This document shows positions 22,085 to 31,944 of a stretch of DNA of 64,000 nucleotides, one piece after another. Within the stretch, counting starts at the first letter, position 1. The number at the start of each line of letters is the position of its first letter. The notes under the pieces were generated by a model that worked only from the letters and a program-made list of their open reading frames with translations, did no database searches and was not told the DNA's origin. Source of the stretch: Gymnopus androsaceus JB14 (taxonomy: Eukaryota > Basidiomycota > Agaricomycetes > Agaricales > Omphalotaceae). The position numbers and the translations under genes are program-made. Location of the stretch: NCBI GenBank assembly GCA_009733575.1, contig ML769576.1:62001-126000 (forward strand). Reading direction: 5' to 3'.

Positions 22085-23631
22085 TATCAGCAAAAATGGT
22101 CTGGGCCTTGGATAACCTGAGGACACCTAAGGACTACCTAGGTCTCCTAGGACTCCCAGGATACCTAGGTCTCCCAGGCTTTCATAAGTCCACTCCCTTA
22201 TTCCTGGGCTTTTTGAAGGACTCCTGAGGGAACCTGAAGGAGCTTGAGGGAGCCTGAGTGAACCTGAGGGAACCTGAGAGAGCCTGAGGGAACCTGAGGG
22301 AACCTGAGGGAACCTGAGGGAACCTGAGGGAACCTGAGGGAACCTGAGGGAACCTGAGGGAACCTGAGGGAACCTGAGGGAACCTGAGGGAACCTGAGGG
22401 AACCTGAGGGAACCTGAGGGAACCTGAGGGAACCTGAGGAACCTGAGGGAACCTGAGGGAACCTGAGGGAACCTGAGGGAACCTGAGGGAACCTGAGGGA
22501 ACCTGAGGGAACCTGAGGGAACCTGAGGGAACCTGAGGGAACCTGAGGGAACCTGAGGGAACCTGAGGGAACCTGAGGGAACCTGAGGGAACCTGAGGGA
22601 ACCTGAGGGAACCTGAGGGAACCTGAGGGAACCTGAGGGAGCCTGAGGGAACCTGAGGGTGCCTGAGGAACCTGAGGGGCTGAGGGAACCTGAGGGCTGC
22701 CTGGAGGGGAACCTGGGAGGGTGCCTGAGGGAACCTGAGGGTGCCTGAGGGAACCTGAGGGTGCCTGAGGGAACCTGAGGGAACCTGAGGGAGCCTGAGG
22801 GAACCTGAGGGAATCTGAGGGAGCCTGAGGGAGCCTAAGGAGGCCTGAGGAAGCCTGAGGAAGCCTGAGGAAGCCTAGGGAAGCCTGAAGCAACTCTAGG
22901 TAACCTAGGGATACTTCTGCTGAGTCATACAACCCAAAAAATAATTCTCATACTTTGTTATTCAGCTTTATATTTTTGCTCAATTTCCACATTTATCTTA
23001 CTGTAACCTTATTATCTCATTAAACTCATGGATTTCTTATTTCAAAGTGAACTTATTTTTTGAGACTCATTAATGTTTTACTAGCCTTAACTTATGACTC
23101 GGAACACCTCACTTAAGTATTTTTAACTCAAGTTCAAGTAGACTTATATATTTATCAAGTTAACTGTTACTTTATGATGAATCTGATTTGACCCCATCAA
23201 CAGACTTTTAATTGTACGCAGTCTACAGGCACCCACGCGGTTTGGCGCTTATTTGGGCGCTTATTTTACGCAATTATATGTAGATAAATTCCAATCAGTG
23301 GGGTGTCTACTATTCTTCTAATGATAATTATTATACACATTATAATTAAATGTACTAGTTCATTGAAGCTATTTAGCTTGTAATCCTAGTTCTAGATAAA
23401 TCTCAGGCCATCCCAGGCTTCCTCAGGCTTCTTCAGGCTGCCCCAGGTTCCCTCAGGTTGTGCTCAGGTTGCACTCAGATTGTGCTCAGGTTGTGCTCAG
23501 GCTGCAGTGAGGCTCCCTCTGGTGATATCAGGATTTGGGCAAATTCCTAGGTGGCCTAAGTCACCCAGGTTGCCCAGGTCATTTTAGTCTGACCTATAGG
23601 TTATCCCAGGCCCAGACCATTTTTGCTGATG
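22085..23631. mobile_element. CATCAGCA-family TIR element E2 (1547 bp)
   Basis: The ends are TATCAGCAAAAATGGTCTGG and the inverse CCAGACCATTTTTGCTGATG. The flanking dinucleotide is GA on both sides (22083-22084 and 23632-23633). Excising the element and one GA joins GTTGGA to GTGCATATT and restores the host reading frame. The interior holds a 10-bp minisatellite and about 450 bp shared, in inverse orientation, with element E3. Unlike E3, its minisatellite has expanded to about 60 units. Confidence 0.85.
22240..22880. repeat. 10-bp minisatellite CCTGAGGGAA
   Basis: About 60 units, almost identical in the left two thirds and with variants (ggagcctgag, gggtgcctga) towards the right. Because three 10-bp units make 30 bases, the minus strand stays open for 244 codons with a 10-residue period (SLRFPQVPSG). 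I regard that frame as an artefact of the repeat. Confidence 0.9.
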
Positions 23632-25092
23632 GAGTGCATATTGTTCATGATACTTTAGTGGATCAAAGCACTGAACCATGTGGACTCTGTCTCCAGGCTA
23701 CTCTGCTATATAGGATCTATCTCAAAAAGGCACAGGGGCGTAAAAGTGGAGTACAAGTGGATGCTACTCGTTCCAAATGCCCCAATTTTGTCAAATTCTT
23801 CTATGGGACTGCCATGAAGTCAACCCAATTGTCACCTTGTTCCAATGTTCCACTCATCTGCAAACTCTGCAGTATTGGTGCTGCAGCTGTATGGCACTAT
23901 GATATGAAATACCATCTGATGAATATCCATCCAACTGCCGATCTTTCTCAGTACAAATACCTTTGGAATATGTCCGACAATGAGAAGACTGGAATGAAGA
24001 ACATATGGAAAGCCAGAAAGAAAGTGAAGGGTACTAACAAGAAGTCCAAATCTTCGAACCTACCTCCTCTAACAATCTCCGAAGCTCATACTTCATGACT
24101 TGCATACTGGTACAATCTTGTTTATCATAGTGCTTAAAACTTTCATTAAACTATGATAATGCTACAGCAATACAAACAGGGATGACTCAGAACTTATTCC
24201 CAATGATATTGGCAGTGAGGGTGGTATTGAAGATGAGGAAGGTACCAACTCTGATGCAGAGGAAGAGGACAAGCAGGCAGACCAGGGTACAGACATCAAT
24301 GATTCCAATGAAGGCTTGATATTCCCAGAAAGTGATGAAGAAGTTGATGCGGAAAAGATATGGGTGGATGCGAATGGTTACCCAATTGGATGGGCAGAAT
24401 ATGAGTATGAATGCAATGGTATGTTTGTTGAGCATGTTCCCCCCATACTGCAAGACCATAGCAAAAGCCTTGATGGTATGCCAAAGCTTTCATCTGTCAT
24501 TAAGATCCTGCTAATGGTACTACAGAGCCATTAAATATCGAATCAAAGGATCAAGATGTGCTTATAGGTTTGTTATAACTTATCAGTATATCTTCTCTGA
24601 GAATTTTTCAGCTGAGGAATCATCAGCTGCTATGGATGTCGCTGCTGATATTCCTGGCCCTGAGATATCAGCTGCATCTGGGGTCAATCTTGATGCTGAC
24701 GCTGATGCAACAGGAGAACCAAGCAGACATTCCAGTCAGAAATGGAAGCGCATTGAATTGAGCAGTCTGTCAGACTGTATCTATGGGATTACTGTTTTGG
24801 CAGAGGACAAAGCAGTGCAGAGAGCGGTTCAGTGTCAAAAAAAGGGATGTGAGATGGATTGGGTATGTGATATTGAATTTCATTAGACAATCACACTGAT
24901 TTAAACACACAGTATCATATGGAGTGTGTTTCTCTTGATTTCCATACCAAAACTTGGGTCTGCGAGGCTTGTAGCAGCAACAGTAATGAAAAATGGAGGT
25001 AGTACTTGTTATCTTATCTAGAGATACCATATATGTACCGTGGGAATGCTTACATAGTTAGTTAGTCTGACCAAAAGGCCAGTTCCAAAAAG

Positions 25093-25381
25093 TTTGCAGC
25101 CCCTTGCCTCTCAGCAGACCCACCCTCAGGCTACCTACCCTCAGTACAAGATTCTCCATCCCAGAGCCCCTTGGGGTGCTCAAGGCTGCCATTTTTAGAG
25201 TGACTCTGGATGACAGCAAGTCTAGCTCCAAAAGGGAAAGTCTGATCATTCTCAAAGTGCCATCAATTAGTGACTGCAGCTCCATGCTCTCCAGTCTCCA
25301 GAGGTCTCCAGAGGTCCTGGAGACCTATTCAATTCTCTAGATGCTACAGCAGCTACAGCAAAAATCTAGGTCTTGCTGATG
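25093..25381. mobile_element. Right third of a CATCAGCA-family element (E1-like)
   Basis: Nearly identical to 1165-1455 of E1, including the terminal AGGTCTTGCTGATG followed by AGAAC. No left terminus is present upstream; the break lies near 25.09 kb, just after the PHD gene. The downstream flank is repeat R1, the same flank that follows the ankyrin gene at 48.59 kb. Confidence 0.8.
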
Positions 25382-25558
25382 AGAACCTATCCCACTCAGA
25401 GTAAAATTCTGTGTTATATACCCTATGAGAGTCCTTGATTACCATCATTGGATATTATATAAAAGGAGAAATAATCAATGAGCATTTAGGGTGCATTTTG
25501 TTGAATATCAAGGGAAGTATATTTTCATATGAACTATCTATGGAAGGTTTACCCTTAC
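25382..25558 (+). repeat. Dispersed repeat R1, copy 2, split by Copia
   Basis: Matches 8361-8540 closely. It is interrupted by the Copia element at TTTACCCTTAC. The remainder continues at 31786 with CTTACTAGTCTCTTAG...CACAATGTTGTAATG, so the two halves reconstruct one R1 unit. Confidence 0.75.
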
Positions 25559-25887
25559 TGTTAAATGTTGATGGGCGTTTAGTGTGGCGTCGTGTGTTTG
25601 GTTTGATTTTCCTTATCCGGTTCTATCTTCTTATTTGGTATTTGTTTATATTGTTTACCAATGTGCCGTTTCCCGTACTATATAAACCTTGGCACGTCGA
25701 TTCCTCGGTTCCCTCAGTTCCATCATCTCGAACTGAGGGTAAGCTTCTTATTTATTGTTCGCTACACTTCACTGACTTTACCTATAGCCTTCGTTGTACT
25801 CACATAGTCTATAGGTAAATATAAATGAGTTCCATCATCTCGAACTGAGGCCCTCGTTGTACTCACGTAGTCTATAGGAATTTCACA
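25559..25887 (+). repeat. Copia 5' LTR
   Basis: 329 bp with TG...CA ends. A TATA-box-like ctatataaa lies near 25678-25686. It contains two copies of the motif agttccatcatctcgaactg and a repeated tcgttgtactcac segment near its 3' end. Confidence 0.95.
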
Positions 25888-26012
25888 GATTCGCAGTCAG
25901 AATCGCCGTTCTGCATCTCGCCGATAGACTATTAGGTTTACCTTCACTGCCTCGCCGTTGTCGAAATTCATTATGCTTGCCATTGTCAAGATTTATCATT
26001 ATCCTTTCCATC

Positions 26013-29000
26013 ATGAGCTCCACGCCGTCCAGCCAACTACATCAGCAAAAATGGTCTGGGCCTGGGATAGCCTATAGGTTAGACTAATATGACCTGGGCA
26101 ACCTGGGCTACCCGGGTGACTTAGGCCACCTAGGAATATGCCCAAATCCTAATATCACTTGAGAGTGACTTAGGCTACCTAGGAATATGCCCAAATCCTG
26201 ATATCACCAGAGGGAGCCTCCTTGCAGCCTGAACACAACCTGAGCACAACCTAAGTGCAACCTGAACACAACCTGAGTACAACCTGAGGGAACCTGGGGC
26301 AGCCTGGAGAAGCCTGAGGAAGCCTGAGGAAGCCTGGGACAGCCTGGGAAAGCCTGGGACAGCCTGAAATTTATCTAGAACTAGGATTACAAGCTAAATA
26401 GCTTCAATAAACTAGTACATTGAATTATAATGTGTATTAATATCATTAAAAGAACAGTAGACACCCCAATTATTGGAATTTATCAATATATAATTGCGTA
26501 AAATAAGCGCCCAAATAAGTGCCAAACCGCGTGGGCGCCTGTAGACTGCGTACAATTAAAACTCTGTTGATGGGGTCAAATCAGATTCATCATGAAGTAA
26601 CAGTTAACTTGATAAATATGTTAGTCTACTTGAACTTGAGTTAAAAATACTTAAGTGAGGTGTTCCGAGTCATAAGTTAAGGCCAGTAAAACATTAATGA
26701 GTCTCGAAAAATAAGTTCACTTTGAAATAAGTCAAAAATCCATGAGTTTAATAAGATAATAAGGTTTAAGTGATATAAATGTGGAAATTGAGCAAAACGA
26801 TACAGCTGAATAATGAAGTATGAGAATTATTTTTTGGGTTGTATAACTCAGCAGAAGTATCCCTAGGTTACCTCAAGTTGCCTCAGGCTTCCCAGGCTTC
26901 CCAGGCTTCCTCAGGTTTCCTCAGGCTTCCTCAGGCTTCCTCAGGCTTCCTCAGGTTTCCTCAGGCTCCCTCAAGTTTCCTCAGGATTCCTTCAAGAAGC
27001 CCAGGAATAAGGGGGTGGACTTATGAAAGCCTGGGAGACCTAGGTGTCCTGGGTGTCCTGGGTGTCCTAGGAGACCTAGGTAGTCCTTAGGTATCCTCAG
27101 GTCATCCAAGGCCCAGACCATTTTTGCTGATGTACCTTCTCTTATCTCATTCCCCGAAGAAAAGCAACTCAAAGGTGCCTCAAACTGGGCTGCCTTCCAT
27201 GATCACGTCAAGAGTGTTGCCCGTTCCTATGGAATGACTGGCTATCTCCTCGGGTCCATTATCTGTCCTGCGCAAAACACTGCTCCCACTGTTCTCGCTG
27301 CTGGTACTGCTCAAGCTGCTGTCGTCGTTCCAGTCGCCACTCCCGTTAACTTGCCAAACCCTTCTGATCAGGAATGGGAACTTCGGGACGGTCGTCTCGC
27401 TGGGATCATCTACCAGAATATTCGCAACCCCCGTTTGATTAATCTTGGTGCTGAACTTACAGCAAACCAGATGTGGAAGAAATTGACAAACAAGTATGAG
27501 AAACAGAGTGCAGCAAACCATACTCTTGCCACGGAGCATCTTTGCCAGCTCAAATACGTCGAGGGCACTGCCTTCGAGAAGCATTTCGGTGCACTAGAAG
27601 CTCTACGTAAGGACGCGTCTGACACTGGTTGTACAGTTACCGATGACGAGCTTCGTGGATACTTCCTCAGTTCCTTGCCAATCCCTTTGCACCTCTGGAT
27701 TATTCAAAACCATGGTTCGCGCACGTATAAGGAAATCAAGCAGTTCCTCGAAGAATATGATATTCAACTTCGTCTTGCCTCTGGTTTCAAGTCTGACGGG
27801 TTGTCCGCTCTTGCCACAGTTACAAACACCAATTATGCCAGAAAGCCTTTCGTTTGTGAGAACTGCAAGCGTTCTGGACACAGCCAGAAGCAATGCTGGT
27901 CGCCTGGTGGTGGTGCCGAGGGTCGTGCTCCAGCCTGGTGGAAACGAGGTGTCAAATCGAACAGGCCTGCTGCTGCTGCAGTCGTTTCCGATCCTTCCAG
28001 TTCCGAGCAAGTCGTCGCTGCTGCCACTTTCAATTTCGGATGCGGTGGTGCGTTTGTTATTCCACATCATGCTACAGTACCTAACTCGACCCTCTTCAGA
28101 CATAGAGGGGAAAGTTTTGCCGTGGTAGAAAATGATTGGGTATACAATACGCTACCTACTGTTCTGTCTACTGTATCTTCGCATCCGTCCTCAAAATCGA
28201 ATCGCATTCCCACATACATTGACAGTGCTGCATCGGAATGGTGCATACGTGACAAATCCATGTTCGTCGAATATACTCCCGTTCGTGTAGTGGGACGTAT
28301 GGCTATGGAGGGTGATGGCGGTCAGTTCATTATTGAGGGAAGGGGAATTGTTGAAATGCACGTACGGATGTCGAGTGGGACAATAAACAAGTTGCATTTC
28401 CCTGCATCGCACACTCCTTCATTTTCGATGAACCTGCTCTTGCTCCCTGCCATGGACATTCTGGGATATCGCGGAACGTGGGGTAGTGGGATGTTGACTG
28501 TTGCCGATAGCGCTGGTAAGGTGGTGGTCGATGGAAAATTGGTGTTTGAGAAAGCTCGTCATCGACTATACGAAGTCGATGTTGTTGATATGAGGCCACC
28601 TGTGGTGGCGGTTAGCGTGAAGTCGTGATCGTTGAATGTGCCGTGTTCGTTGGAGATGTGGCATGTGCGATTCGGACACGCAGATATTAATGTTGTGCGT
28701 ATGATGGCGAAGAAGACTCTGGTTGGAGGTCTGAATGTGTCGGATATGACGGTTTGCGGGAAGTGTGAGGTCTGTTTGCTAACTAAAGCTACCAGGAGAC
28801 CCTTCGATGCTATTGTTATCCCATTGACGGAACCTCTGGATCGCGTTAGCCTCGACTTGTGGGGGAGAGCTCGAACTACCAGTCTCGGTGGTGCTGTCTA
28901 CATGATGTTAGCATGTGACGACAGTACCAGAATCCCTTTTCCATACTTCTCTGCTACGAAGGATGCTGCGAAAATTCTGTCCTTGGTGAAAGTCTTCGTA

Positions 29001-31469
29001 GCCATGGCAGAAACTCAGACTGGAAGGAAAGTACGGGTGTTTCGTATTGACCTCGGTCGGGAATTCGACAACAAGTGGTTTGAGGAGTTTTGTAATGAGA
29101 AGGGTATCGTTATCGAATGTGTTCCTAAAGATTCGTCAGCGGCAAATGGCCAGGTTGAACAAGCAAACAGGACCATAATCAAAGGAACTCGTGCCATGCT
29201 GGAGGATTCCGAACTGGACAAGAGATTCTGGGCAGAAGCTGCTGCAGCTCAGTGCTACATTCGAGGTTTCATCCCTACTATGCGCCATCCTGGCGAAGTT
29301 CCATGGCAGAAGTGGAAGAGGTCTGATATTCTCGACATGTCGCATTTACAAAAATGGGGATCAAAAGTTTGGGTGAAGGACCTAGACCGGAAGGAAGGGA
29401 AGTTAGGATGCCAAGCGTGGTGTGGCTTTATGGTCGGTTACCTCGGTGCACGAGGTTACAGGGTTTACGATCCAGAACAAAAGAGTGTTTACTTAGTAAG
29501 GGATGTTGTATTCGAGGAAGGAACACCGAGGAGGACCCATCAAGTCAATGAGTCCGTGGTACTCGAAGATACTTTTGAAGAAGAGCTTGGTGGTCAGGTT
29601 CCTATTGCGGAGGATGAAGAACGCCCACAATCCCCAGTACGCGCTCCTGAGACTCCTCGACGTTCAGGTCGAGTCTCCGTTCCTTCTCCTGCACTTCTCC
29701 GTTCAATCGATTATTTGAGGGATGAAGAGGGTGCCAAGGCGGATGATCTAGAATGGGCAAATATTGCTGTTTTGGCGGTTAACGTGATGGAGGATGAACG
29801 GAGACAAAGAGAATGCGAGGAGACTGTGCTTGCGCTAGCTAGCACTGTGAAAGGGGGCGGTGATATTGTTATCCCGTTGTCATACAAGGAGGCCATGCGC
29901 GATCCTGAGAAGTGGGTCCCTGCTATGGAAGCGGAAATAGGTGGTCTCAGGGAGCGGGAAGTTTGGAAGCTCGTAGACGCTCCGGAGGGCATACGGATTT
30001 TGGAAGGGATGTGGGTGTACGACTTGAAGGTTGATGGAGATGGTAAAGTGTTGAAAACCAAAGCTCGGTATGTCGCGAGAGGTGACATGCAGATTGCGGG
30101 CGTGGATTACGAGAAAAGTTGGTCAATGGTTGCGCGTGTGGAGTCGGTCCGAATGCTCATGGCAGTTGCTGTTGGATTAGGACTGGAGACGAGTCAATGG
30201 GATTTTTCTTTGGCGTACTTGAATGGGACGTTACCGAAGGATCCGCCTGTGTACATGTGTCAGCCTACGGGTTTTGCTCAGACGGGGGAGGAGTCGAAGG
30301 TTTGTCTGATGCAAAGACCATTGTATGGGATGGTACAGGCGGGTCATATCTGGTATAACGAGCTCGAGGATCAGTTCAAAAAGCTAGGTTTCAAATCCTC
30401 GTGTGCTGACCCTTGCATTTGATCCCGATACAACCCTGGCTCTGGTCGCAGAACTATTGCATCCGTGCACACCAACAATATCTTCGCAGCTTCGACAGAT
30501 AGGAAGGAGGCGGAGGACGCAATCCACAGATTCCGGATATGGGACTTAAAGGACGTCAAGGATAAGAATGTACTCCTTGGATTGACAATCGATTATTTAC
30601 CGGATGGCTTGATTGGCGTTACACAGGCCCCATTCTTCCTCAAAGCATTCAAATACTTTGGTATTCTTGATGACCTTCAGCCGCTTTACACTCCTTTCCC
30701 TCCCGGTTATTCCATCCCTGCTTGAGGAAAACGTTCAAGGGAGGATGACGCATTCATGAACGACAAGCCGTACCGAGGATTACTGGGTTGTTGTCAATGG
30801 GGAAGTGGGTGTAGCAGACCAGACATCAGTTTCGCTTGTTCCAGCTTGGCGACTGTTCAAAACAAGCCATTCCCTGAGGACTGGGACCTTCTCATCAAGC
30901 TATGCCGCTATATCCTGACGACGATTCATTATGGAGTGAAGTACAAACCAATCGTGGACAAGAAGGTCACGACCGTGGGTTACTCAGATGCGGACTGGGC
31001 TGGTTGCAAAGCTACTCGTCGATCGACTTCCGGGTATATCTTCTTGATGAACGGATGTCCCGTTGCTTGGGCTTCGAAGAAACAGAACTTGGTTTCTTTA
31101 TCATTGACAGAGTCCGAATATATCGCGTTGTCGAAATGCGTCCAGCAAGCCATCTGGATGTTGAGTTGGTTGTGGGAAGTGGATTTGGATATGGGAGGTC
31201 CGATGGGCCTACTGGTTGATAACCTCGGGGCGATTGCGTTGTCGGAGACGACCAAGGGGCACGATTTGGCAAAGCACATCGATATTCGATACTTCTTTAT
31301 TTGGGACGCTGTCAAAGAAGGACAGGTATCAGTGTATCCGGTGGCATCTTCTCAGAACCTTGCCAACATTATGACCAAGGCGTTATCAAGAGAGAAGCAC
31401 CGTCAAATCGTTTCTGCATTGGGTTTAGATTGGTGGTATAACAACGCCAGGGGGAGTGTTAAATGTTGA
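26013..31469 (+). pseudogene. Copia Gag-Pol polyprotein, inactivated
   Basis: The ATG at 26013 starts nine codons that end at the E3 insertion. The frame resumes at 27135 and stays in one phase to 31469, about 1,450 codons, broken only by TGAs at 28626, 30420 and 30723. Visible parts are a CCHC knuckle (CENCKRSGHSQKQC), a protease-like DSAAS, an HHCC module (WHVRFGH...CGKCEVC), an integrase core with FRIDLGREFD and SSAANGQVEQANRT, reverse transcriptase (WDFSLAYLNG, PLYGMVQAG), and RNase H (GYSDADWAGC, SLSLTESEYIALS). The catalytic RT box near 30465 reads VHTNNI where two aspartates are expected. Each of the three stops could come from CGA by one C-to-T change, so decay by CpG deamination is likely. 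Confidence 0.9.
26040..27132. mobile_element. CATCAGCA-family TIR element E3 (1093 bp)
   Basis: The ends are CATCAGCAAAAATGGTCTGG and its inverse, with TA on both sides (26038-26039 and 27133-27134). It lies after codon 9 of Copia gag. Most of the interior matches E2 in reverse orientation, including the segment with ttatgactcggaacacctc, but the 10-bp minisatellite is short here. It has no coding capacity. Confidence 0.9.
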
Positions 31470-31785
31470 CGGGCGTTTAGTGTGGCGTCGTGTGTTTGGT
31501 TTGATTTTCCTTATCCGGTTCTATCTTCTTATTTGGTATTTGTTTATATTGTTTACCGACGTGCCGTTTCCTGTACTATATAAACCTTGGCACGTCGATT
31601 CCTCGGTTCCCTCAGTTCCATCATCTCGAACTGAGGGTAAGCTTCTTATTTATCGTTCGCTACACTTCGCTGACTTTACCTATAGCCCTCGTTGTACTCA
31701 CATAGTCTATAGGTAAATATAAATGAGTTCCATCATCTCGAACTGAGGCCCTCGTTGTACTCACGTAGTCTATAGGAATTTCACA
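31457..31785 (+). repeat. Copia 3' LTR
   Basis: 329 bp, nearly identical to the 5' LTR, preceded directly by the polypurine tract and followed by the CTTAC target duplication. Confidence 0.95.
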
Positions 31786-31944
31786 CTTACTAGTCTCTTA
31801 GTCACCACAATGTTGTAATGCACTACTGTATGTGGCCCGGCCCGGCCTGTTTTGAGAGGTCACCTGTTCGTGTGACTGACTCAGTTCCTTTTGTTCAGAT
31901 TCTAAAGCTTCGTTCTTAACATTCATGCCATCGATATCTAATTC

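Larger units (their letters stand above)
20900..25002 (+). pseudogene. P-loop / zinc-finger / PHD protein gene split by element E2
   Basis: Exon 1 (ATG 20900) has a helicase-like start: QLGFDPHSYSLDVATTVMDG, then a Walker A CGSGKTG and VILIICPTDSLEMD. After an intron ending in TGTAG, the long second exon (about 21280-21895) shows no helicase motifs I recognise. A further exon (from about 21951) has HCCPQC and MEQGQQVIEHVG and is cut by E2 at 22084. It resumes at 23632 with VHIVHDTLVDQSTEPCGLC, Cys/His pairs and a Lys-rich tail. Acidic exons follow, and the last two exons join DW/YHMECVSLDF...TWVCEACSS, a PHD-like finger, with a stop at 25000-25002. An in-frame TGA after EAHTS (24098) and other gaps may be introns or decay. 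The zinc-finger part resembles a mushroom-specific family often seen near transposons (recall only). Confidence 0.5.
25559..31785 (+). mobile_element. Full-length Ty1/Copia retrotransposon
   Basis: Both LTRs are 329 bp, begin TGTTAAATGTTG and end AATTTCACA. A 5-bp target duplication CTTAC flanks the element (25554-25558 and 31786-31790). A polypurine tract AGGGGGAG (31449-31456) abuts the 3' LTR. The internal order is Gag, zinc knuckle, protease, integrase, reverse transcriptase, RNase H, which is Copia order. The LTRs differ at only a handful of positions, so the insertion is fairly young, but the coding region is inactivated. A second element (E3) sits inside gag. Confidence 0.95.

Noticed and set aside
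22198..22932. 244-codon minus-strand ORF with period SLRFPQVPSG
   Set aside because: It is produced by the 10-bp minisatellite, which repeats in frame every 30 bases. Composition is entirely set by the repeat and it lies inside a TIR element.
27600..28130. Minus- and plus-strand ORFs overlapping Copia gag in other frames
   Set aside because: Shadows of the gag-pol frame, which carries the CCHC knuckle and protease motif.
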